From positions 372,001 through 436,000 of the forward strand of contig JBMHDL010000003.1 in the NCBI GenBank assembly GCA_049889415.1: 64,000 nt of DNA, written 5' to 3'. Below the pieces are notes generated by a model. The model saw only the letters and a program-made list of their open reading frames with translations. It did no database searches and was not told where the DNA came from. This DNA comes from JAYQKL01 sp049889415. GTDB taxonomy: Bacteria; Pseudomonadota; Alphaproteobacteria; RS24. Within the stretch, counting starts at the first letter, position 1. Each line of letters opens with the position of its first letter. Below, piece by piece: positions 36,801 to 44,399 of the stretch. The position numbers and the translations under genes are program-made.

Positions 36801-37375
36801 AAGTCGATTTTTCGCACATAAGAAATTGCCTTAAGTTGCGCTGTCTCACTCAACCCTTTGCGGAGCTCTCGCAAATAAACCGCAAGGTTGAGCTCATCGC
36901 CCGGCACAGACGGTAATTCAGCCACCTCCTCCGCTTCGGATGATGGGTTCGGCGCGTTTTCGGGTGCCTCGTCCCCCGGCTTGATGACGGCGATGATATC
37001 CTTGGCCGCCAAAGTCTCAGGGACAAAAACAAAAGACTGGAACACCCCTTTGGTGCTGACACTCGCGGTGAAATCGTTAATCAGATATGTCGCGGCGCCA
37101 TCGAGCAGGCGTATTCTCTCACCCTGCAAATGAAGACCGCCCCTGCTCCGGTCATATACCAGCTCCGCTCCCTGGATATCCACATTATCCAGCGCCAATG
37201 ATTTAGCCATCACAACATTGATGATCGGGCTGATATGCCTCAAGGACACCGGTCCTTGCGACAGGGCAACACCAACAGCCAGCGACATCACAAGTGTGAC
37301 CGTGAACAAAACCGCAATGGCATCCAGAAAAATGTTTCGTGTTTTAAAAAGCAATAACTGGCCTGTTGTTCTCAA
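33887..37375 (-). CDS. Large AsmA-like/DUF3971 envelope protein
   Basis: Giant protein of about 1160 residues with one N-terminal membrane anchor (about 14-38, IFLDAIAVLFTVTLVMSLAVGVAL) and a long periplasmic body of repeated beta-rich segments ending in an AsmA-like C-terminal domain (LYIRTAELEYRHKGQLFEVESLVANGP). Members of this superfamily (YhdP, TamB, AsmA) are bridge-like proteins linked to phospholipid transport to the outer membrane. The start is uncertain: no ATG lies before the anchor without running into the divergent bcp gene, so I place it at the TTG at 37375, which puts the SQGPVSL motif at the usual distance. A GTG at 37426 is an alternative. Confidence 0.8.
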   Translation of the reverse strand: MRTTGQLLLFKTRNIFLDAIAVLFTVTLVMSLAVGVALSQGPVSLRHISPIINVVMAKSLALDNVDIQGAELVYDRSRGGLHLQGERIRLLDGAATYLINDFTASVSTKGVFQSFVFVPETLAAKDIIAVIKPGDEAPENAPNPSSEAEEVAELPSVPGDELNLAVYLRELRKGLSETAQLKAISYVRKIDFPNITFIFEDVKTSKVWKTSKSYALFAREGNASSLSFNFAFQSGTEKSTVNFELQQPDGQAGAGKLAVTNVRPSVIASLFPATPLLEATDVPLEGQVDFTTSAARKFATGRMVFKLAGGTLRLQNRLLPVRRAVAEAEIDFEKRRAMVNRIEYAIGPHEGYFTGSLNYAFDAYGIASDMNASLTAEKLKYQFSEDEVFNPDQLSIDLNLNLLEEKLAVKKIAFETGGGVFQIGGHLDFGNSDMPVMLDGFIEKLPIEGLKKIWPSGVAPGARKWFAKNINDGVIPSGKLKIDTSFAEVKASRRERVLRDDALALRIDLEGSRLRYLSKMPEMTDVKGSILLGGNSLEALVHKGRIEVPGDGQIMVSNSRYFEPDFNIRGNNVDIRLVLDGQVDTLVALFSRQQIGFKQANFIGDYDLQGQGRMALSLSLPVSSQVSRQERRKMMKIALDAAVQGFRVPGGVRGYDISSPFISFTYRGDKLGVESDVIVNGVPFEVSLTEEFVNLKRNLSKLSVQAELTEYDFANLNLDSLSKRVRGRLPLRFDLVRDRQGHIDVNFRADMTKTAMRLSPLAYEKEVGRPADLRFTSVLSGDREFENVKLSLIDTDVIFEASAVFEDGRLETLSIPSINPDGKGNAAILLDRSQDKRLFSLSGTYFDMSQFTQSKDFGRPAFTVDNPEYVLPEDILPDQDKDQEQGGGSDAIAFDQLFRGDMDIKVDVGHLQGNNGVHVDNFVVDADLRNGLFERVIITGNTSSNNSLLFDLHRETPKNRVYTMRMKQVDEVFKALGTLDNMQDGELVLSGQLMNEAGKGEGTLYISEFMIPELPTLAKILTLGSLKGISDTIQNDGLYIRTAELEYRHKGQLFEVESLVANGPALGITMEGIIDRGQDQLFLDGTLVPAYSLNSFLGRIPIIGVLFSGGQGGGLLGLSYDIAGPINKPEISVNPLSLFTPGFIRNIFRVRIFGPSKPKFDY

Positions 37376-37411
37376 GCTTATTTGATATAAATCCCTGTTT
37401 GGATTAAATAC

Positions 37412-37417
37412 TATAAA
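37412..37417 (+). promoter_or_regulatory. Possible -10 element of the bcp gene
   Basis: TATAAA lies 30 bases before the bcp ATG in the short divergent region. No matching -35 is evident, so the call is weak. A GGGAG ribosome-binding site follows at 37430-37434. Confidence 0.3.
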
Positions 37418-37447
37418 TTCCAACACAATGGGAGTTACAAATTCGTC

Positions 37448-37924
37448 ATGATACCTGAAATTGGTAAAAAAGCGCCTAAGTTCAAAATTGAAGTTCGAAA
37501 CCCAGACGGGACAACCGGCCAATGCAGCCTTTCAGATTTTGCCGGCAAGAATCTTATTTTGTATTTTTATCCCAAAGATGACACACCCGGCTGCACCACG
37601 CAGGCGATCAATTTCACCGCCAATTTGAAGGCGTTTGCCGATTGCAATGCCGTGATTTTGGGGGTATCAGCAGATCCGCTGACTAAACATGAAAAATTCG
37701 CCAACAAACATGAACTGGGCATCGCTTTGGGCAGTGATGAAACTCATGAAATGATTGAGGCCTATGGCGCCTGGGTTGAAAAAAACATGTATGGCCGCAA
37801 ATATATGGGAATCGAACGATCCACTTTTCTGATCGGGGAAAGCGGTGAAGTCAAACACATCTGGCGCAAGGTCAAGGTCAAAACCCATATTGAGGATGTG
37901 CTCAATATCCTGCGTGCAGGCTAG
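37448..37924 (+). CDS. bcp: Peroxiredoxin, Bcp/PrxQ type
   Basis: Thiol peroxidase that reduces hydrogen and organic peroxides in the cytoplasm. The peroxidatic cysteine is Cys49 in KDDTPGCTTQA. The resolving cysteine often found five residues later in Bcp is Ile54 here; other cysteines are Cys26 and Cys66. The thioredoxin-fold core and the C-terminal WRKVKVKTHIEDVLNIL are typical; it has 158 residues. It is divergent from the AsmA-like gene and 11 bases ahead of the DUF455 gene. Confidence 0.93.
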   Translation: MIPEIGKKAPKFKIEVRNPDGTTGQCSLSDFAGKNLILYFYPKDDTPGCTTQAINFTANLKAFADCNAVILGVSADPLTKHEKFANKHELGIALGSDETHEMIEAYGAWVEKNMYGRKYMGIERSTFLIGESGEVKHIWRKVKVKTHIEDVLNILRAG

Positions 37925-37935
37925 GATCGGCAATT

Positions 37936-38724
37936 GTGCATGATTTCCATGCAAAACTGAACGCTGCCTTTTCCTGCGGCTGCCCGGTTAAGAAAGCCGA
38001 ACTGACTCAATCCGTTTGCGCTGCCTGGACCACAAGAAAACTGAAACGTCCGTCAATGGCCGCAGCAAACTGGCCGGACCGCCCCGGTCGCCCGGAAAAG
38101 CCGGAATTACGCCCCCCAAACGCAATGCCCCGCAGGCGTTATAAAGGATTGAAGGGCCGCATCGGGCTTTTGCATGCACTGGCCCATATTGAGTTGAATG
38201 CCATCGACCTCGCCCTGGATCTACTCGGCCGATTCACAACAGCTCCTTTCCCTGATGCATTTATAGATGACTGGATTGCAGTGGCGCGGGATGAGAGCAA
38301 GCATTTTTTGATGATTAACAGGCGCCTGGAGGAACTTGGATCCAGCTATGGTGCACTGCCGGCACATGATGGCCTGTGGGAAGCCGCCTTCAAAACTCGC
38401 AATGATCTGGCCGCCAGGCTGGCGATTGTCCCCTTGGTGCTTGAGGCACGTGGACTGGATGTCACTCCGGGCATGATTGATAAGCTCACACAGGGTGGAG
38501 ACATGGAGAGCGCAAAACTTCTGCAGGTCATCTATGAGGATGAAAAAACCCATGTCCGGGCTGGTGTTGACTGGTTTCTGGACCTGTGCCGCCAACAAAA
38601 ATGTGATCCGGAACGGACTTTTCAGGAAAAAGTGGACGCCTATTTTGACGGTGTTTTGAAACCACCCTTCAACGTTACCGCCCGCACTGAAGCCGGTTTG
38701 CCAGAGCGGTTTTACCAAAAGTGA
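37936..38724 (+). CDS. DUF455 ferritin-like protein
   Basis: Protein of 262 residues with a four-helix ferritin-like domain predicted to bind two metal ions. Candidate ligands sit in HALAHIELNAIDLALD, in ARDESKHF, in EARGLDVTP and in YEDEKTHV, each with Glu and His at helical spacing. The N-terminal 60 residues are basic and proline-rich. The start is GTG, preceded at nine bases by AGGATCGG that overlaps the bcp stop. The family is conserved but has no proven function; a link to oxidative metabolism is suggested only by the bcp neighbour. Confidence 0.85.
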   Translation: MHDFHAKLNAAFSCGCPVKKAELTQSVCAAWTTRKLKRPSMAAANWPDRPGRPEKPELRPPNAMPRRRYKGLKGRIGLLHALAHIELNAIDLALDLLGRFTTAPFPDAFIDDWIAVARDESKHFLMINRRLEELGSSYGALPAHDGLWEAAFKTRNDLAARLAIVPLVLEARGLDVTPGMIDKLTQGGDMESAKLLQVIYEDEKTHVRAGVDWFLDLCRQQKCDPERTFQEKVDAYFDGVLKPPFNVTARTEAGLPERFYQK

Positions 38725-38848
38725 TCAGCCTGCTGCCCGCAAAACACGCTATTAAAAGATTAATTCATCCCGGAGACTGCTTTTTTTGCTTTGTGAGAGC
38801 GGTTAAGTTGCGTTAAATAAATCATCCGATTAACCAAGGGCTGACGTG

Positions 38849-40186
38849 ATGTTCAAAACATGGTTTGAAAAAACTTTTGCAGAGCGCGAATTGTATATTC
38901 GCAGCCAAGGGAAGGTGCGGTTCATCACCTTGACCACCCGTGCTCAGGCGACTGCTGGTTTTGCCTTTGTTTTTGTTTTCACTGCCTTGTTCGCGACAAG
39001 TTTGGCAATTTTCCTCGAAGAGGAAATTGTGGCTTTCCGCAAAGTCCAGAATGAAAAGGTCATCGCTGACTATGAAGCGCAGATCAGTCGGCTGCAGGCG
39101 ACCCTCACAGCCATGGAAAACAAGAACCGGATAACTCAGAACTGGTTTGAAGAAGTCACAAATACCATTGAGACCAGACACAATGAATTGACTGAGGTTT
39201 TTGAAAAACATGCAGCCATTTCCTCGCGTATGAACGAAATGCGCAGCACATATAACATTGAGTCCCGCAAAGTTTCACGTCAAAAAGGCAAAACCAAGCT
39301 GGTCGCCAGCGCCGGACAGGATGAGGGGCTGCATTTTGAAAGCCGTATCAAAACCGGGGTCAAAAATGTCGCCCAGTTTACCCTATCGGAAATTCCGGAA
39401 TTATCGGAAGCCAGATCCCAACAGGATCAACATATTGAAACGCTGAAAGGCAGCCTCGGGGACCGTGTTGACCGTCTGTTTTCCAGACAACAGGAACTGC
39501 TGGATGCCCTTGAGGTCAGCAGCGACAGAAAAATAACTGAAGCTGCCGCCATCATCGAAGCGACCAGGATTGACGATATCGATAATTTTATCGCGCAAGC
39601 CGCCAGTCAAAACGACCATGGCATAGGCGGACCGTTTATTCCGGTCGCAGTTGATGACCCGAATATTCCTGATGATGTCCGCAAACAGCTGATCCGCATC
39701 GGAAACAATCTCGAAAAACTGTCCAACCTGAACACATCCATTGCTGCATTGCCCCTGGCGCGACCCGTCCATTACTACAAGACAACTAGCGATTTCGGCC
39801 CGCGTGTTGATCCCATCAACAAGCGCGCTGCCTTTCACTCCGGTCTGGATTTCGGTGCACCGTCAGGAACCAGTATCCACGCCAGCCTGCCGGGTAAGGT
39901 CGTGAAGGCAGGTCGCAAAGGGCCGTATGGTAAAGTCGTAGAGATTGATCACGGAAACGGTTTCAGAACCAGATATGGTCATATGAAATCCATCAAGGTC
40001 AAAACCGGACAGCAGGTCGGTTTTCACGACGTTATCGGCACTGTCGGCTCCAGCGGCCGCAGCACAGGACCACATCTTCATTATGAAATCTGGCACAATG
40101 GTAAAGTCAAAGACCCGATCAACTTCATCCGCTCAGGGCAACATGTGTTTTCCGTCTATCTTGCCGACACATCACGAGGTAAATAA
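38849..40186 (+). CDS. M23 (LytM) peptidoglycan endopeptidase, membrane-anchored
   Basis: Predicted zinc endopeptidase that cuts cross-links in peptidoglycan. A short cytoplasmic region (about 1-35, with ERELYIRSQGKVRFITL) is followed by a membrane segment (about 36-56), a coiled coil (about 60-135) and a C-terminal M23 domain. Zinc ligands are His330 and Asp334 in FHSGLDFGAP and His411 in GPHLHYEIW. It has 445 residues. Its stop shares one base with the bactofilin start (TAATG), so the two are coupled. Such M23-bactofilin pairs control cell shape in other bacteria. Confidence 0.92.
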   Translation: MFKTWFEKTFAERELYIRSQGKVRFITLTTRAQATAGFAFVFVFTALFATSLAIFLEEEIVAFRKVQNEKVIADYEAQISRLQATLTAMENKNRITQNWFEEVTNTIETRHNELTEVFEKHAAISSRMNEMRSTYNIESRKVSRQKGKTKLVASAGQDEGLHFESRIKTGVKNVAQFTLSEIPELSEARSQQDQHIETLKGSLGDRVDRLFSRQQELLDALEVSSDRKITEAAAIIEATRIDDIDNFIAQAASQNDHGIGGPFIPVAVDDPNIPDDVRKQLIRIGNNLEKLSNLNTSIAALPLARPVHYYKTTSDFGPRVDPINKRAAFHSGLDFGAPSGTSIHASLPGKVVKAGRKGPYGKVVEIDHGNGFRTRYGHMKSIKVKTGQQVGFHDVIGTVGSSGRSTGPHLHYEIWHNGKVKDPINFIRSGQHVFSVYLADTSRGK

Positions 40187-40662
40187 TGGCCAGCAAATCA
40201 GTTCCCTCGATTCTCAGCATCGATTTGACCGTCAGCGGTCAAATCATCTCCTCCGGCGACATTCAGATTGACGGCAATGTTGAGGGGGAGATTCTTTCAA
40301 CCTCGGTCACAATTGGACAGACCGCACATGTCCGGGGTGAAATCGCCGGGGACGACATAATTGTCAAAGGACATGTCAAAGGAACGATCTACGGGAAAAA
40401 AGTCCATTTGTGCGAAACCGCTCATGTTGAGGGCGACATTGTTCACGAAGCCCTTGCGATTGAAAACGGGTCATATTTCAACGGCAGTGTACGCCGCGAA
40501 AAGAACCCTTTGCAGAATGCCAGCATCCAGCAGACGGAACCAGAAACACAGGTGCCGGCAATGCAGGACACGACAGCTGCAGCAGCTCTTGACGATGATG
40601 AAAGCGCTTCTGTTGATGTTGCATCCGCCCCCGAGACACAAAACCGGGCTTATGATTATTGA
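40186..40662 (+). CDS. Bactofilin
   Basis: Cytoskeletal polymer-forming protein with a right-handed beta-helix core (about residues 8-105) made of short repeats such as SGDIQIDGNVEG, AHVRGEIAGDDIIVKG and AHVEGDIVHEA. The C-terminal 50 residues are disordered, acidic and glutamine-rich. It has 158 residues, usual for the family. Bactofilins form filaments at the inner membrane and recruit cell-wall enzymes; here the natural partner is the M23 peptidase encoded just upstream. Confidence 0.92.
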   Translation: MASKSVPSILSIDLTVSGQIISSGDIQIDGNVEGEILSTSVTIGQTAHVRGEIAGDDIIVKGHVKGTIYGKKVHLCETAHVEGDIVHEALAIENGSYFNGSVRREKNPLQNASIQQTEPETQVPAMQDTTAAAALDDDESASVDVASAPETQNRAYDY

Positions 40663-40665
40663 TTG

Positions 40666-40681
40666 AAAGCCGCAGGGCTTT
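40666..40681. terminator. Weak hairpin between the bactofilin and prfB genes
   Basis: AAAGCC and GGCTTT form a six-base stem around GCAG, right between the convergent stop codons. The flanking A and T bases are few, so terminator function in both directions is only plausible. Confidence 0.4.
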
Positions 40682-40683
40682 GA

Positions 40684-41812
40684 TTAATCCAAATCATCCA
40701 CGTCAGCGGCGGCTCCATGGACCCGTTGGGCCAAAGCTGCCTCCATGAACCGGTCCAAATCCCCATCCAGAACCGCTTGCGGATTGCCGATTTCAACGCC
40801 GGTACGCAAATCCTTTACCATCTGATAAGGCTGGAGCACGTAGGACCGGATTTGATGCCCCCAGCCAATTTCTGTTTTGGACTCCGCCTGGGCGTTGGCC
40901 TCTTCCTCACGTTTCTGGAGTTCAAGCTCAAACAGTCTGGCCCGCAACATGCTCCAGGCGGTCGCCCGGTTTTTATGCTGGGAGCGTTGGTTCTGGCACT
41001 GCACGACAATGCCGGTTTCAATATGGGTAATCCGTACCGCACTGTCCGTGGTGTTTACGTGCTGTCCACCGGCGCCACTGGCGCGGTAAGTATCAATTCG
41101 TACATCCGACTCAGCAACATCAACGGTGATGGTGTCATCAATTTCCGGATAACACCAGACACTGGCAAAACTTGTATGGCGGCGTGATTGGCTGTCAAAA
41201 GGTGAAATTCGGACCAGCCTGTGGACGCCGGACTCAGTTTTAGACCAGCCATAACTGTTATAGCCGGCAATTTTGATGGTGGCGGATTTGATGCCGGCCT
41301 CTTCGCCGGGGGTCTGGTCGATGACCTCGGTCTTGAAACCTTTTTTCTCGGCCCAGCGCAAATACATACGCAACAACATGGAGGCCCAGTCCTGACTTTC
41401 CGTACCGCCGGCACCGGAATGCACCTCAACAAAGCAATTGTTCGAGTCCGCTTCTCCCGACAGTAAAGTTTCAACCTCCAAACGTGCCGCCTGTTCGTGC
41501 ATTTGAGCGATCAGCTCCTCGCTTTCTGCGACAATATCCTGATCGCCCTCAGCCTCACCCAGCTCGATCATGCCAATATGGTCGTCCAGATTAGTCTGCA
41601 ACCGGCGGCACTGGTTGACCGCCTGCTCCAGGCGTGTGCGTTCCTGCATTAATTTCTGAGCTTTTTCCGGATTGTCCCAAAGCGAGGGGTTTTCAGCCTC
41701 CGCGTTCAGTTCGTCCAGGCGTTTTAGGGCGACATCCCAGTCAAAGATGCCCCCTCAGCAATTCAATCGATTGCCTAATTTTGTCGACGAGAGATTGGGT
41801 TTCAGATTTCAC
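40684..41812 (-). CDS. prfB: Peptide chain release factor 2, made by programmed +1 frameshift
   Basis: RF2 ends translation at UGA and UAA. The gene is split into two frames: 23 codons from a GTG start at 41812 run to an in-frame TGA (41743-41741), and the main frame continues from the GAC at 41742 as DWDVALKRL. The joined protein has 375 residues, with the SPF recognition motif at 203-205 and the GGQ catalytic loop at 248-250. This is the known autoregulatory design, not a pseudogene: RF2 shortage at the TGA favours the shift and so more RF2. It lies 64 bases after mrcA on the same strand. Confidence 0.95.
41740..41755 (-). promoter_or_regulatory. Programmed +1 ribosomal frameshift site in prfB
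   Basis: Read on the minus strand the site is AGGGGG CAT CTT TGA C. The Shine-Dalgarno-like AGGGGG, three-base spacing, slippery CTT codon, UGA stop and following C all match the E. coli prfB site (AGGGGG TAT CTT TGA C). Confidence 0.95.
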
Positions 41813-41876
41813 GATGCACTCACTAGAAAATTCAGGGAAAATTAGGCTGATGTGCCAAAGGTGTAAAGCAAAAACG

Positions 41877-44333
41877 TCAATACAGCCCGCCCGTTCCGGT
41901 TCCAAGCACCGGTGTTTCGCTGGTTGGCTGATCGCCGGCGGGACGGTTGCCGATAACGGCTTGTTTGCGTCCCGGCGCAGGCTCATTTCCGGGTTTGAAA
42001 GCCTCAAGAATGATCGAGTTGTCATCAGACTGCGCCAATTGGCCAGTTTTGGCATTAACCCGCACCAGCTTGACCGACGGGGGAATACGAAATGGGGTGG
42101 AAGGGGCTGACCGTAGAGCTGCCTTCATGAAATTGCGGAAGATAGGCGCAGCAACGCGCCCCCCTGTTTCCCCGTCACCAAGCGTTTTCGGTGTATCAAA
42201 CCCCACATAAACGCCGACAGCCAGATCCGGCGAAAAGCCGACAAACCAAGCATCACGACTGTCATTGGTCGTTCCGGTTTTGCCGGCCAGAGGCTTGCCG
42301 ACAGCGCGGATACTCCGCCCCGTACCGCGTATGACGACACCTTCCAACATCGATACAACCTGATAGGCGGTCTGTGGATTGAGTACCGACTCACGCTCAT
42401 CGGTCAGCTCGGGCGGCGCCTGCCCCGTCCACAAGCCGTTGCAGCCTGAACAGAGCCGTTCATCCGTCCTGAAAACTGTCTCGCCATAGCGGTTTTGTAT
42501 CCGGTCAATCATCACCGGCTCAACCCGTTTGCCGCCATTGACCAGCATTGCATAAGCCATGGTCAGTTTCAGCAAAGACGTCTCCCCGGCACCCAACGCC
42601 ATGGACAAGACCGGCGGCATATGATCGGCGATACCGAACCGCTTGGCGTTTTCTACAATCGGTTTCATCCCGATTTCCTGCGCCAACCGGACGGTCATCA
42701 GGTTTCTGGATTTCTCAATCCCCAGACGCAGGGTTGAGAGACCATAAAATTTGCGACCATAATTCTCCGGTTTCCACAACCCCATATCATTGCCCTGCTC
42801 CATCACGAAGGGCGCATCCAAAACCAGACTGGCCGGGGTATAGCCCCTGTCCAGCGCGGCGGCATACACAAAAGGCTTAAAGGCCGACCCGGGCTGGCGG
42901 CTGGCCTGGGTCACACGGTTGAACTCGCTGTCACTGAAGCTGTACCCGCCGACCATGGCCAGCACGCGGCCGGTATGGGGATCGACCGCGACCAGACCAC
43001 CATTGATTTCCGGCAGTTGCTGCAATTTGTAGGCCTGCGCACCAAGCGGCTCGACCCAGACCACATCCCCGACGGCCAGCACCTCATCAGCAGCCTTGAT
43101 TCTCGGTCCGACGCCCTTTTTAAAAGCTTTGCGTGCCCATTTCAGATTTGCAAGACTGATCGATCCCGTCTCGCGGCTTTGTTCGAACTGACCGCCTCTG
43201 GTCCGTCTTGGCCGCAAGCCGATTTGCGCTTTTTCAGCATCAACGGCAAGAACCACAGCCAAACGCCAGGGGGCAAGATCCGTCGGAATATCCTCTTTCT
43301 GCAGGGGCTCCGCCCAGTCTACGCCGTCCGCCAATGCTGCGCCGATTTGGGCAACAGGACCGCGCCAACCATGACGCCTGTCATAAGCGACAAGCCCGTC
43401 GCGAAGGGCTGCGCGGGCCGCCTCCTGATAGACCGTATTGATGGTTGTCCGGACTGACAAGCCACCCCCGTAAAGCTCATCCTCACCATATTTGGTGAAG
43501 ATGTTGCGCCGCACTTCCTCAACAAAATACTGGGCATCAACCCCGCTCAAATTTGACTTGCGCGGCACAACCGCCAATTCCTGCCGTTTGGCCTGCTCAG
43601 CCTGCTCTTTGGTCACATAACCATTGGTCTGCATACGTCCGATGACCCAATTGCGTCTCGCCGTAGCGCGCTCCTTGCGCCTGATCGGATGGTAATTGTT
43701 CGGGGCCTTGGGCAGGGCTGCCAAAAAAGCAACTTCATCCAGCGTCAAATCACTGAGCGGCTTGTCAAAATACATCAACGCCGCCGCCGCAACCCCGTAT
43801 GTCCCCATACCAAGGTAAATTTCGTTCAAATAAAGCTCTAAAAGCTCCGCCTTCGTGAACGTGCGCTCCAGGCGCAAGGCTAAAACAGCCTCCTTAAGTT
43901 TCCGCTCCATGGTCACGTCACTGGTCAGAAGAAAGTTTTTGGCGACTTGTTGGGTAATGGTCGACGCCCCTTCAAGTCGACGGCCTTCAATCACATTGAA
44001 CACATTCTTGACCACCGCCCGCATGACCCCCCGGATATCCACCCCGCCATGGCTGTAAAAGTTTTTGTCTTCTGCCGACAAAAACGCCTCAATCAAGTGC
44101 TTGGGAATGACATTAATCGGAACAAATATGCGCGGTTCCTGGGCAAACTCTGCGATCAGTCCACCATCACCGGCGTGCAAGCGGGTCATCACCGGCGGTG
44201 CATAATCAGCCAAATGGTCATGATCAGGCAGGTCTTTATTCAGGCGCCACAGATATATGCCGGCGAAAAACCCACCTATTGCCGCCAATGTCAAACCCAA
44301 CCCGGCCAAATATCCAATTAATCGAAACAACAC
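41877..44333 (-). CDS. mrcA: Penicillin-binding protein 1A
   Basis: Bifunctional class A PBP that polymerises glycan strands and cross-links them in the periplasm. A membrane anchor (about 8-28) is followed by the GT51 transglycosylase domain with catalytic Glu88 in LSAEDKNFYSHGG and QQVAKN at 128-133, an OB-like insert, and the transpeptidase domain with Ser483 of SAFK (483-486) and KTG at 685-687. It has 818 residues. It is downstream of amiC (66 bases), which cuts the same polymer, and upstream of prfB. Confidence 0.95.
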   Translation of the reverse strand: MLFRLIGYLAGLGLTLAAIGGFFAGIYLWRLNKDLPDHDHLADYAPPVMTRLHAGDGGLIAEFAQEPRIFVPINVIPKHLIEAFLSAEDKNFYSHGGVDIRGVMRAVVKNVFNVIEGRRLEGASTITQQVAKNFLLTSDVTMERKLKEAVLALRLERTFTKAELLELYLNEIYLGMGTYGVAAAALMYFDKPLSDLTLDEVAFLAALPKAPNNYHPIRRKERATARRNWVIGRMQTNGYVTKEQAEQAKRQELAVVPRKSNLSGVDAQYFVEEVRRNIFTKYGEDELYGGGLSVRTTINTVYQEAARAALRDGLVAYDRRHGWRGPVAQIGAALADGVDWAEPLQKEDIPTDLAPWRLAVVLAVDAEKAQIGLRPRRTRGGQFEQSRETGSISLANLKWARKAFKKGVGPRIKAADEVLAVGDVVWVEPLGAQAYKLQQLPEINGGLVAVDPHTGRVLAMVGGYSFSDSEFNRVTQASRQPGSAFKPFVYAAALDRGYTPASLVLDAPFVMEQGNDMGLWKPENYGRKFYGLSTLRLGIEKSRNLMTVRLAQEIGMKPIVENAKRFGIADHMPPVLSMALGAGETSLLKLTMAYAMLVNGGKRVEPVMIDRIQNRYGETVFRTDERLCSGCNGLWTGQAPPELTDERESVLNPQTAYQVVSMLEGVVIRGTGRSIRAVGKPLAGKTGTTNDSRDAWFVGFSPDLAVGVYVGFDTPKTLGDGETGGRVAAPIFRNFMKAALRSAPSTPFRIPPSVKLVRVNAKTGQLAQSDDNSIILEAFKPGNEPAPGRKQAVIGNRPAGDQPTSETPVLGTGTGGLY

Positions 44334-44399
44334 GATCCGCTCTCCTCAACAGGATATTTAGACCTGAAATATGGCAAGGCTGTGTCTTTTTTTAAATAA

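Noticed and set aside
38780..38830. CtrA box (TTAA-N7-TTAA) upstream of the M23 gene
   Set aside because: The two TTAA halves are separated by six bases, not seven, so the match does not meet the known pattern.
41741..41812. Apparent nonsense or frameshift mutation at the start of prfB
   Set aside because: The context matches the programmed frameshift element exactly, so the gene is intact and not a pseudogene.
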